A stretch of DNA of 22,508 nucleotides from Nemertoderma westbladi (GCA_032718475.1 JAUCBJ010007882.1:1-22508); one strand, 5' to 3'; positions 1-9,476 are shown, counted from the stretch's first letter. The notes: generated by a model from the letters alone, not told the origin. Numbers and translations: made by a program.

Positions 1-528
1 GAGGGGGAAGGATGGGGGTATGGGTCGGTGCGACACGAGGGGAGACGAACTGGACTCGTTTAATTTTATATTACTCGAAATTGTATGTAATATATTTTCG
101 CTCCCAGTCTACACTTGTTCTATATACCGGTAACCCATTAATATTAAAATATACTACTCAGTCGTTTGTACATAATACGAAGTCTGAAAGTTATAGTCAC
201 CGAAACATTTCAGCTCGGAAATTATAATATATGAATCAAGGATGTCTCTCTTATGATCTACATAGAATAGATATGGTTATTGCAATACTGTTACATTGTG
301 ATAATGGATTCTAGGTTTCTTTCACTGGTAAATCCGTATAAAAGTTGAAGTAATAAAATTTAATTACAGAACCATAGTTCGAAGATCAGCATTATTCATA
401 CCAGTCATTGCTTAGAAATTTTACAGGATAATATTGTTAATCTGACTTAGTTGTTTAGGTTGAACAAAGTCTACATAGTAAACAACAGGTCCTCCAAAGA
501 ATGTGCCTTTGGTATATTATATTACGAA
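1..528. other. AT-rich non-coding, no feature seen
   Basis: A short open frame at the left edge (12-227) has no recognisable motif and irregular composition; I do not support it as a gene. The same holds for 577-880, which has only AT-rich unique-looking sequence. Confidence 0.5.
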
Positions 529-576
529 GGGGGAAGTTAGAATCACTGCATAAATGCAGTTCATCTAACTTCCCCC
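529..576. repeat. 48-bp two-tier hairpin
   Basis: GGGGGAAGTTAG (529-540) pairs with CTAACTTCCCCC (565-576). Inside, ACTGCAT (545-551) pairs with ATGCAGT (554-560) around AA. The tiers are separated by 4-nt internal loops (AATC/TCAT). No coding potential; function unknown. Confidence 0.92.
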
Positions 577-916
577 AAATATCTACTGTTGAATAAAATT
601 GAAGCCATATATTAAGTCCGAAGAGGTGCGAGTTTTTTAATAAATTGTGTGGTCTATTTTGTTATCTGAACTCTATTTATTGCTTAAAGTTCATTTAAGA
701 TCACACTGGTTTTTAGAATATTACAACCTTATTTATTATTAATTTAACCAATCAAACCATTATAAGGACCGGTTATTTGTACACATACTCCTAATGCGCC
801 CAGTAAGGTCCAAACAACATATTAATATGAAAATAAAGTATCTGCAACGAAAAGAACCCAATAATACACCATTTGACCTTATTAAAAAAATTGCACATTT
901 GCGCACATAATTGCAC

Positions 917-1340
917 AAGTGCACTTTATCGGATCCTAAACGTGGTTCCTATTTAACACACTTATGTCTATCCTCTACCGATCTACGATGGTGCATGATC
1001 AAGCGTCAGTCGCTAAAAGTGTCAAAAATCCAATTTAATAAATCGCGACATTTGCGATTTTAGACCATATTCATGGACATTTTGAGTCACTTTATAAACA
1101 TAAAAAGATAAACAAATGTTAAGATTATAGTTAGAAATCACTCCAAACTACATTTTAATCCAAATAATAACATTCTACGATGAATAGAACTGGAAATAAT
1201 AGTGTTTGAAATATCGAAAATATGTGCACTATTTAAGTGCATTTTGCTCTAAGTGCACATGCGTCATTTCCCAAGTTGTTTCCTATTTCACACACTACAA
1301 TCTATCCTCTATCCAATGAAAAAAGTTTCAGATCAAACGG
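917..1340. repeat. Diverged direct repeat pair (917-1005 and 1251-1340)
   Basis: Both copies begin AAGTGCAC and share a TCCTATTT-ACACAC-TCTATCCTCTA series followed by a GATCAA stretch, offset by about 334 bp. Probably an old dispersed or duplicated repeat. An AAATCGC/GCGATTT short inverted repeat lies near 1036 between them. Confidence 0.65.
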
Positions 1341-1556
1341 CCCAGTAGAACCGAAGTTATTGATGTTTAAAAATAGTCACTCAAAAATTTCAAAATCACT
1401 TGGTCACATAGTCTAGTGGTTATCAATCACGTTAATGAAACCTAAGTTCGCGGGTACGAAATCCAATATTGACCATTCTTAATTTTTTGTAAAAAAATTT
1501 TTTTTTATTTTTTCACTAAAATCGCTCTAACTTCGGTTCTGGTGGTCCAAATTCAA
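1331..1556 (+). mobile_element. Decayed tRNA-like SINE head inside an imperfect inverted repeat
   Basis: TAGTCTAGTGG (1409-1419) resembles a tRNA A box and GGGTACGAAATCC (1452-1464) a damaged B box at correct spacing. The segment is bracketed by inverted GAACCGAAGTTA (1348-1359) and TAACTTCGGTTC (1528-1539), with looser pairing beyond. It may be an old SINE captured by a MITE-like repeat, or chance. 1557-2140 holds only A/T-rich non-coding sequence. Confidence 0.4.
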
Positions 1557-2149
1557 TAAAATTGGTATATTCTTTGCCGTAATGTTTTTTTCTATCTTTT
1601 GAGAGGGGGTCATTTTTGGCCCCAAAAAAAAGGAAAAAAAAGGGCCAAAATTACGCGATATTTTTCGACCCTTAAAATTCGTAATTTTAATTATAAATGT
1701 TAAGAATAAAGATAGCGGAGGTAATTTTCTAAATTTTAAATGTACTTTTGGCGCAATACGCTAAATTATAATGTAGTAGCGATTTATCAAAAAAAAAAAA
1801 TTTTTCGTCCCTTTTTATAAATATTTTATTTCACACGATCGTCTGCCGCACCAGTTGTATAATAGCTACGGCGCTGTAACTAACGCTGAAAGATAGATAA
1901 TTTAACGCTCTATAAGAATGTTTAAATACGTCTCACAGACGTTGAGTAGTTTTCGAGCTAGACGTGTTCCCGCGCAGCGAGTTTGAAACGCGAAATTTTA
2001 ATATTGGCCCTCATTTTTTTTATATCATTTGTGCAGCAAAACCAATCGAATATTTGGATTGCCCGTATGAATATTAACCGTATAAAATGTACCTTGACCT
2101 TCTAGAGTCAAAAATTAAAAAGTTATTAGTTATAAATCGTTTATCATTT

Positions 2150-2830
2150 TCTGGCCCTTTTTGGACCCTTTTGCCGACATATTTGTTGTACCCCCATTCG
2201 ATAGGAATGTAGCCCCTGTGATATATTACGCGTTCCGTAAAAGAATTGGCAGATTCCTAGTAGCGTTTTCGAATTAAAGACGTCGGAAATATTAATTATA
2301 TAAAAAAGACGGACAAAAACGGAAAAGTTACGGCCCCTTTTTAGACCCGACATATTAATAAATATCTTACCCCCATTCGATACGAACGTAGTACCACTCT
2401 TTCCCTATCCACCCGCGTTACCTTCGTCTCCGTACGATTAATACTAGCCGAGTTATAGCGGATCCCGCAAAGTCATTTTGTCCGTTTTCTCGAATTTGAC
2501 GGACATTAGCCGGTAAACCATTGACTTAATTTTTAAAACTGAAAATATGTGAAATCTAATTTTTAGACCCTCTTTCGATTCCGGGTGACGTCTAGCAGGT
2601 AGGGGCGATATTTAATATTTTTTACATAGACACTAATGGTGAATTCGCGTGAAGAAAACGGACAATTGTACGTCATGTCCGTCAAAACGATAGATTCGCT
2701 AAAAGCTCTGAAGAATCTTATTTTTTTGGCATTACGCGTCCCCCCTCGAAAAATCAAGAAAATCGTACGGCTGGAAATAGGTCGAATGGGGGGGGAACAC
2801 CGTTTTCGCAGTAACTACGCGTCCAGTATG
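2150..2830. repeat. Diverged repeat block with direct and inverted copies
   Basis: A GGCCC-TTTTT-GACCC ... CCCCCATTCGATA-GAA module occurs at about 2153-2212 and 2332-2386 (offset about 179 bp), and the ATTCGA-CCC part returns inverted at 2779-2798. CCGTACGATT (2432-2441) has its complement at 2761-2770, and GTCCGTTTTC and GACGGACAT motifs near 2478-2510 reappear inverted at 2648-2690. This suggests an old fold-back or satellite-like repeat centred near 2560-2600. Open frames here follow the repeat and are not supported as genes. Confidence 0.5.
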
Positions 2831-2850
2831 TAGACTGCGTCCTTTAGAGG

Positions 2851-3190
2851 GGCGGCGAATTCACCTCACTCAACGCCGCCCTTACTGAATGTTTTTAAAA
2901 GATATTTCTTCCCACCTAGAACGCCATCAAGATGGCTTTAAACGAACCTTTCTTCCACGGACACTTCAAGAAACAGATGAAATTGGAAGATGCAAACCAA
3001 GAATGACTTGCATCAACCAAACAAACTGCCTCCCGTCTAATGTAATACACAGTCGTCTAAGCAGACAAATCACAATCACAATTACTGCGATGTATGAAAT
3101 GTTATCCCCATCCGCAACCTGGGTAACCGGTAACGGGCCCAAAGAGCAGATTATTCTGCGAAGTGGTCTTACTGTTAGTATTAGATAAAT
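2851..3190 (+). other. Less AT-rich block with short open frames, function unknown
   Basis: An 8-bp GC stem (GGGCGGCG about 2850, CGCCGCCC 2874-2881) leads into a block with two overlapping plus-strand frames: 2889-3188 (99 codons) and a 24-codon frame at 2932-3006, starting MALNEPFFHGHF, whose ATG has a good initiation context (CATCAAGATGG). AATAAA-like hexamers follow at about 3187. Neither product is recognised. It could be a fragment of an exon, a processed transcript or chance. 3190-3770 shows nothing further. Confidence 0.2.
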
Positions 3191-3769
3191 AAAATAAAGA
3201 ACACTAATTTATTTATACCTAATACATTCTCAGTTAGCCTAATAAAAACATCGGAGCAACCAATATAATGTACATGTACAAGCCTCCTATGAAAGTTTGT
3301 GAAATGTTCCATTAAGTCTACCCAACAGGGTACCCGGCTAGCACCCTGGTTCAGTTTTCTAGTTTTGTTAGTTTAATCGACAGCTGTTGTAAACGTCCCA
3401 GATATACTAAGCCTTTACATTACAATTCATTGAACTTATCTTGAGTTGATGGCAGTATTATAACGCTGACAATAAGCCCCATAGATACGATATATATGTT
3501 GCAGGCTTTAAGCGAAATTAGCCATTAACATTAATTCCTAGGAAATAAGCTAAAAACCTTAAAAGCTAGGAAATTAGATAATATCGCAGGAAATAAGATG
3601 AATAATCATAACATACCAGCTGACCGACAAGTATACCAATCTGCCTTGCCTATGTAGGCAGTTAGGCCTACTGGCATATGCGACTGTCAATATCCAATAA
3701 TGGTAGAGACAGTACAACAGTATCAGATCATGCTGCATTGCTGCACTGATAATTATATAAACAAACCGT

Positions 3770-4175
3770 CCCGTAATATAGTGTCATTTTCTGATGACAC
3801 GGACCCCCCCCCCCCCCCCCAAATTTTTCTACAAATCTTTATCATATTGTTTGAAATTTGAAACATCACTAGTTCCACTCACCGTCGATGACCCCAAGAA
3901 GCCGGAATTTTCGATTTTGCCTTTAAATTATTTTTATAAGCGTTTTAAAAAAAGTGTCTTTTACGAAATCGCAACCTCCGTATCGTGGACATTCTTAAGA
4001 ATAGTCGTAATTTTTTCATATCATTAAAAAGCATGCCTTGCAAGGATTCCAAATATGTAACAATATCTGAATTTCGTTGAGAAACATCTGAGATAAAGGC
4101 GTTCAAAGATTGCAAGAACGATCATTCGCTGTAGGCCATTTATTCTATCAAATAAATACACAAAATTCTAGAATG
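3770..4175. repeat. Left inverted-repeat arm
   Basis: Pairs with 7635-8031. Shared blocks include the terminal hairpin, TCTACAAATCTTTATCATAT, CCGGAATTTTCGATTTTGCC and CCTCCGTATCGTGG. Unlike the right arm it has a C17 run (3804-3820) and about 24 extra bases near 3990-4015. Confidence 0.85.
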
Positions 4176-4548
4176 TGTTATTTACTTTATGAGTTGGTTG
4201 GCAACAGCGGTATTCCTATCCAATATACAATATCTATTGCGTAGCTATAGAACTATAATAAATTAATGAGTAATAAAAAGAAAGTAACTTTTACAACTAA
4301 CAAATAATCTTGAAAAGTTTATATACAATAGTTTGAGTTAGTATTTCCACTCCTTCCCTGTTACTTGGCATTACACCATACAGTCTCAGATACGTAAACC
4401 TAAGGGGATTCCAGCGCCATCCTCTGCCCCAATACTACGCCACTTTGTCCTCGATGCCCTTAAGCAGGCACAAGTTGCCCTCAGGACCCCAAACGAGAGG
4501 CGCGCCCTCACCCATCCCATTACACAGCTGTAAGGCTTTGCCCATTTC

Positions 4549-4557
4549 GTGGTTAAC
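4549..4557. repeat. Target-site duplication, left copy (GTGGTTAAC)
   Basis: Identical to 6017-6025. Removing the insert together with one copy makes the minus-strand RT frame continuous (ADR-LTT-KWA), which confirms the junctions. Confidence 0.88.
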
Positions 4558-6016
4558 TCATCTATCCCATCGTAGTAGACATGTACCGAACAACAAGAGT
4601 CCCACAAGAAATGAAAACAAATAAGTTGGTGCCAGTTCCCAAGAAGGGCAACCTAACACTCTAGGTTCTTTTCGGGGAATCTCATTGATCTCGATTGCTG
4701 CAAAGCTATACAATAGAATTCTATTAAATCGCATCAGGGATCCCATTGAGAGACTGCTCCGTGGAAATCAGAATGGGTTCTGTAAAGGTCGTGGGACCAT
4801 GGAGCCCATTTTGGCACTTAGAAGGATAATTGAAGAGTTATCAAAAAAGAAAGACAGGCATCTGGCTGTTATCTTTGTTGACATCTTCAGGGCCTTTGAT
4901 TCAGTCTCTCGCTCGCGTATGTTCAGCATACTTTCATTATATGGGATTCCTGATGAAATTATTGCAGCAATCAGATCAGTTTGACGGTGACACAGAACCA
5001 TTTGAAGTGTTATGGGGCGTCCTCTAGGGAGACACACTTGCACCATTCTTGTTCATAATTGTTGTTGACTATGTTCTACGCATGTCCTTAGATCATCATA
5101 ATGATGATGGGGTGATGATAACTCCACCTACTGGCTCCAGAAGTCGAGGAAATCCTGCCAAGTACCTAACTGATCTAGACTTTGCTGATGACTTAGAAGT
5201 ACTCTCAGAATCACTAGAGGGAGCCCAACTGCTCCTCGGCTCATTAGAACATGCTGCTTCTAGTTTTGGTATTTTTATTAACTCCAGAAAGACCAAACTT
5301 TTGACAGTAAACTCTGAAAGTCCTCAGCAAGTCTCTGATCGGATGAGCATAAGTTCAAAAGATGGTATGCTTGAGCATGTGGATGACTTCTGTTACCTGG
5401 GATCATGGATCTGGAAGTCAGGTGAGGAGGACCTTCGAATACGTAAGGGAAAGGCATGGGCAGCCTTGAATAGGCTTTCCAGGATTTGGAAGTCACCGAG
5501 AATTAATCGGACACTTAAGGTCCGATTATTTAGATCATCAGTAGTTCCAGTACTCCTCTTGTGGAGTCAATGCCGGGCTCTAACTGCTGAGGACACCAAA
5601 TCTCTGGATGGCACATTCACAAGAACGCTACGCCGGGTCCATTGTGTCAAGTACAATACACACATCTCCAACCAGACACTATATAACATTGGAGGTGTCT
5701 CATTGGTTCCCCCAAGCTTAACACTAGAACAAAATCGCCTCCGCTTTGCAGGACATTGCTTTCGCCATAAGGACCAGTCAGTGCATAATATTGTACTTTG
5801 GCAGCCTCATGGATTGAATAAGCATGATGGACAGCCCATGACTTTCTTGAGACGCATCTTAAAGGACACTGGCCTTGAAGATGCGGATGATCTGGCAAAT
5901 GTCATGGGTGATAGGGAGTTGTGGCGGTGCAATTTTGTCGATAAGCCGGCACAGCATTCTTAAAAATGCAGCTGCAATGCAGCGTGCCGATCCTAGTAGT
6001 AGTAGTAGTAGTAGTG
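4558..6016 (+). mobile_element. 5'-truncated RTE-like non-LTR retrotransposon
   Basis: Plus-strand insertion flanked by GTGGTTAAC at 4549-4557 and 6017-6025, a 9-bp target-site duplication. It begins inside the RT domain and ends with an untranslated GCAATGCAGCGTGCCGAT stretch and a (TAG)n tail (about 5996-6014). A short 3' simple-repeat tail instead of poly-A is usual for RTE-type elements. The endonuclease and N-terminal RT are lost by 5' truncation. The 3' end is shared with the copy at 19248-19688. Confidence 0.88.
4574..5963 (+). pseudogene. RTE-like reverse transcriptase with C-terminal domain, broken
   Basis: Piece A (about 4610-4984) has the KLVPVPKKGN, GISLISIAAKLYNRILLNR, NQNGFCKGRGT and VIFVDIFRAFDSV blocks of RT. 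An apparent small deletion with frameshift near 4984 joins to piece B, whose GVL-stop-GDTLAPFLF has TAG at 5025-5027 where the family has Gln. Piece B then runs open from 5049 to TAA at 5963 with FADD (5181-5192), GSWIWKSGEEDLRIRKGKAW, RLRFAGHCFRHKD and GDRELWRCNFVDKPAQ, the RTE-type C-terminal region. The first palm Asp (FVD) and the FADD aspartates remain, but the frame breaks make it inactive. Confidence 0.85.
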
Positions 6017-6025
6017 GTGGTTAAC
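6017..6025. repeat. Target-site duplication, right copy (GTGGTTAAC)
   Basis: Directly follows the (TAG)n tail of the RTE-like insertion and matches 4549-4557. The first bases could partly belong to the tail. Confidence 0.85.
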
Positions 6026-7634
6026 CTGTCGGCCAGCCTCTTTAATGCTATGGAGTACTCAGGAGCAAGCACGCCATCCACTGTTACCACAACAAGAGGG
6101 GTAAAATCGGCCTGACGAGGGGCACAGGCGTCGTGGTATTTCATCTTCTTCTCATGCTCAGCATCAATCAGTATGGAGGCTGTCAGACGCGACACATATG
6201 AGGGGGCATCAGGGTCAACGACCCGAACATCGAATAATGCCCGTCTCTGTGGCTGCCAATAGCCCCTTACCGAAAGGTCTGCACGTAGACCCGCCACCCC
6301 ATGCTCCTTGTCGGACTCACGAATCACCGGCTCCTGCGCTATGCATGACTCATGGAAGGCGAGACTGAACAGGTCGCCCTGAATGTCCCGAACCCCATTG
6401 TGGCGGAGGGTTACCAGGCCCCCCTTCTTGCAATGGAGCACGTGGGTTGTGGTAAATACTTCCCTGCAACCATCACACCTCGCAGGTGCACCAACCAGGG
6501 GACGTCCATATCGGAGGGAAAGACCATCACGGAATTCATTGGCAGACAGGTCAAAGTGGTGTCGTGAGACTGGGGCGACTGTGAGCCAGCCTGAGGTCTG
6601 TTCCGAAGCAGCCCGCTCAATCGTGCAAACTCGTTCAGGGGGGAAACAGTCGGACAGTTTGCCACTCACCTCCTCCACCTTAGGCTGTTTCTGGAGACAT
6701 TGTTTGTTCTTGGCTTCCTTCAGGCAACTCATATGGTCTAAGTGTGAGAAAACGGTGTCACCTTTGATACAGCGACTGCCACTGCAGTACCTTCATGTGA
6801 AGTCGTGTATGAGAGTGAAGCTGTCTCACAAGGGTTCCGGATAGCCAGGCCCCCAGATCGCGGTGGTAGTGCGAATAGCTCTCGCTCTAAAGCAGTTGAC
6901 GGAGCGCCTAGGATGGCAGGGATGAATGAATCTGCAACTACTCGTTCAATGGATGTATAGGGCGAAGGGTCCTCATCCAACGTGACAGGAATGACTCGCT
7001 GTAGGTAGTCCCATTCACATTGCAGACTCCTGGTAAATGCAGCATAAGCTGCCTGTGGCTGATTGGTAGCAACACTGGCTAATCTAGAAACTGCACACTC
7101 CCATGTCGCTTCCTTCCCGGAGATATACTCGGCCTGGAGGGATGCATCACCCACGAAGCCGCCCAGAGTACGAGTACCCTTTACAATTCCTTACCCATCC
7201 ACCCTAACCCCAAGGTCACGGAACAACTCTCGGGCTAGGGTAACATCACAGTCCTCAACAACCAACATACACTTGTCAGGGTCTGGGTAATAACCGTAAG
7301 AGGGGCCGAGTTCCTTGAGGAGAATAAACCACTCGCGCAAGGCAGGTAATGTGGCAGCATTCTGAGCATCGTCAGTGAACCATACTTGAGTCCATGCTTC
7401 TGAATTCTTTAGCTTAATGATATGGGGATACACCGCGACCGCGTAACCTAGCATCGAAAGGGGGTCCCCCTGCGTCCAACCTTCCCTAATAGGTATGGTG
7501 ACCGCCCCTCGCTCACCACGGATAATCACGGAGGCATACCCCCGGTATGTGTTGAACAAGAAGCGGGATGCGCGTGGCCAAAGCATACGAACGTTCCAGA
7601 GGGCTGTCACTCTTGCGTAGCTATTCATGCATAA

Positions 7635-8031
7635 ACAAAATGTTCCAGAACATTGTGTATTTATTGTTGTTGTTTATTGTTGTGTATTTATAAATGGCCT
7701 TCAGCGAACGATAATTATTGGAATCTTTTAAAGCCTATATTTCAGCTGTTTCTCAACGAAACTCAGGCATTGTTACAAATTTGGAATCCTTGCAACGCAA
7801 GGATGTTAATGTGAAGAATGGCCACGATACGGAGGGTGTGATTTCGCAAAAGACACTTTTTTAAAACGCTTATTAAAAAAAATTAAAGGCGAAATCGAAA
7901 ATTCCGGCTTCATGGGGTCAACGACGGTGAGTGGAACTAGTTGTGTTTCAAGTTTCAAACAATATGATAAAGATTTGTAGAAAAATCTGGGGGAGGGTCC
8001 GTGTCATCAGAAAATGACACTATGTTATGGG
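7635..8031. repeat. Right inverted-repeat arm
   Basis: Reverse complement of the left arm. Matching blocks include CCACGATACGGAGG, AAAATTCCGGCTTC, CAATATGATAAAGATTTGTA and the terminal hairpin at 8001-8020. Where the left arm has C17 this arm has a short interrupted G tract. Its inner edge abuts the truncated RT gene start. Confidence 0.85.
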
Positions 8032-8784
8032 TCATGGTGTATATGATGTACTGCTTGTTACACTAACTGACTGAATGCAGATAAAACAATAATAACGATA
8101 TAATTAATGCATGTAACTCCAATTGACAATAAGTCGTGAAATGTTGTTCAGCTGTCAGTGGAGTTGTGGGTATTTCATTTCGCGTTCCATAATGTTGATA
8201 ATATGCTAATATTTCGAATATTGCACATCGAATCTTTCACAACTAGATAATAATTGATAAATAGTTGCGTTTACAATTTTCCAATACATGAAAGTGGTTT
8301 GAAGCCATTTGGTGGTTATACATACATACATATATACATACATACATCGTATTTTTGCTGGACTCTAGACAAAAACTACCCAGTTTAAAGACAGGTTCGT
8401 TATAGAATGAGACAGAAAGGAAAACTAGAGGCAAATCCCATCTCGGTAAATTACTGTAACATCTCGACTCAATGTTAAATCATAAATTAAGGGAAATAAT
8501 CAAAGAATTACTGTTTTATTTTTACGAGTAATCAGCTGTTAGTTGAGTTGATCTTCCCTCTGGGTGGGCGCGATTATTTCGATTGCGCCGAAAATTCACT
8601 AAAAAAGGTTTTCACTTTCATGTTTTTCGTTTTTTCGTCTTTCGTTTTCACTTTACGACGAATTAAAACTAAACTAGAAGGAAACACGATATTACTTACG
8701 TTTAAATATTAATATAAAATGTGAATAACGGTTCACATCACCTCCTTGTTTAACAAATAGGCCTACCATTAAGGTTAACATTAC
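8032..8784. other. Presumed SUMF-like intron 1 sequence
   Basis: AT-rich non-coding DNA with a CATA-type microsatellite (about 8318-8347) and a copy of a dispersed repeat at 8426-8504. No further exon of the SUMF-like gene was recognised. Confidence 0.5.
8426..8504 (+). repeat. Dispersed repeat, copy 1 (SINE-like 3' part)
   Basis: Aligns with 20445-20515 in the same orientation: CAAATCCCATCTC, then AATTA, ATCTC, CTCAAT, AAATTA and GGGAAA blocks. GGCAAATCCC resembles the end of a tRNA B box, so both may be remnants of one tRNA-derived SINE family. Confidence 0.5.
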
Positions 8785-9148
8785 CTCGGTATTCGTCTGG
8801 AGCCAGCACATCCAACACCCAGCTTTCCTTTAAATTTTCCGCGCTTGTAAGAAATCCTTTCTTGGCCCTCTGGAACTTTTTATACTGTATTACGGTGACC
8901 GGGTACCTATCTATGTAGAAACCGCGAACCCGCCCTTCCCGTTGGAGGTATTCATTACGCACCAAGTCCTTCTCCGGAACTCCGAACTTAAATGTTCCCG
9001 CGGGAACCAGTTTCATTTCGTAGAATTTCTTAAAAGGCCAATCCTCGGGAAATTCTTCGAATTTAATTGAGTTCGAATTTCCGATACAAACAATTAAAAT
9101 GTTTATTAACAACCAAACGGCTGCGGTCCAGTAATAAGCAAACGCCAT
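8785..9148 (-). CDS. First exon of a SUMF/formylglycine-generating-enzyme-like protein (partial)
   Basis: 121 codons plus one base from the ATG at 9148, ending at a good donor, CGAG|GTAATG. Residues about 7-25 form a hydrophobic stretch fitting a signal peptide, as expected for an ER-lumen protein. Residues 45-56 (MKLVPAGTFKFG) and 77-85 (FYIDRYPVT) match the opening of the FGE-sulfatase domain, where family members read M..PGGTF.MG and F.ID..PVT. FGE (SUMF1) converts a sulfatase cysteine to formylglycine; SUMF2 lacks that activity. The catalytic half of the domain is not in this exon, so SUMF1-like and SUMF2-like cannot be separated. Downstream exons should lie below 8785 but none was recognised, so the gene is either continued past the left edge across a transposon-filled intron or broken. 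Confidence 0.72.
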
Positions 9149-9442
9149 AGTTAGAGAGAACAGGTATTAACTAAAATATAAATATAAAACCAACCCACCA
9201 AAGTGTTGTGGATAAATAAAATTTAAGATTAACTTTACAAAGACTAGACTACCCGTGATTACGACACTAATATAGACCTACGAAACACATTAATGTTTAT
9301 AATTTTTTATTTTACTTACTAAACGTTCCTTACTCATTGTCGTGTGGTTTAATAATCTATAAAGTTATATGGTGAAATTTTTTAAAAAATGTTCAAAATA
9401 ACTTAAATGTAACTAAAGTTCTTGCCACGCCCTTCACTACAA

Positions 9443-9473
9443 AATTTACTTTACAATAATTGTAAAGTAAATT
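9443..9473. repeat. Perfect 15-bp-arm palindrome with 1-nt spacer
   Basis: AATTTACTTTACAAT (9443-9457) and its exact reverse complement (9459-9473) around A9458. It lies three bases left of the larger palindrome and has the same 1-nt centre. Confidence 0.97.
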
Positions 9474-9476
9474 GCG

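Larger units (their letters stand above)
4386..7628 (-). pseudogene. Interrupted reverse-transcriptase gene of the inverted-repeat element
   Basis: Four collinear pieces on the minus strand. 7628-7191: RT palm with QGDPLSM (residues 53-59) and FTDD (84-87) in place of YADD, then ELGPSYGYYPDPDKC. A TAA at 7193-7191 interrupts the frame, which then continues through GTRTLGGFVGD to 6738. After a frameshift, 6732-6026 carries WLTVAPVSRHHFDLSANEFR, a C-x2-C-x7-H-x3-C cluster (C86, C89, H97, C101) followed by KKGGLVTLRH, and RADL...FDVRVVD. The last piece, 4557-4386, completes the C-terminus (KWAKPYS..., DGAGIPLGL, TGA). The N-terminal RT region, including the first palm Asp motif, is absent. I recognise a protein family spread as mobile elements in many invertebrates but cannot name its clade. 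One nonsense codon, one frameshift and one insertion make it dead. Confidence 0.85.
3770..8031 (-). mobile_element. Defective RT-bearing element bounded by ~400-bp inverted repeats
   Basis: Left arm about 3770-4175 and right arm about 7635-8031 are reverse complements with a few indels. Between them lies a minus-strand reverse-transcriptase gene, later split by an RTE-like insertion. Each outer end carries the same 20-bp hairpin, GTGTCATTTTCTGATGACAC (3781-3800; complement at 8001-8020), and similarity continues about 11 bp outward (CCCRTAAYATA). No convincing target-site duplication is seen. The RT reading frame starts abruptly inside the palm domain next to the right arm, so the N-terminal part is missing. 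Whether the arms are true termini of the RT element or two separate repeats in opposite orientation cannot be decided from one copy. Confidence 0.7.

Noticed and set aside
5902-6025. C-terminal part of the minus-strand frame, with a poly-Thr run
   Set aside because: The threonines come from reading the (TAG)n tail of the RTE-like insertion backwards; the true RT frame ends at the insertion edge and continues at 4557.
6352-6844. Plus-strand open frames opposite the RT pseudogene
   Set aside because: They are antisense shadows of the minus-strand RT frame, which carries the recognisable motifs.
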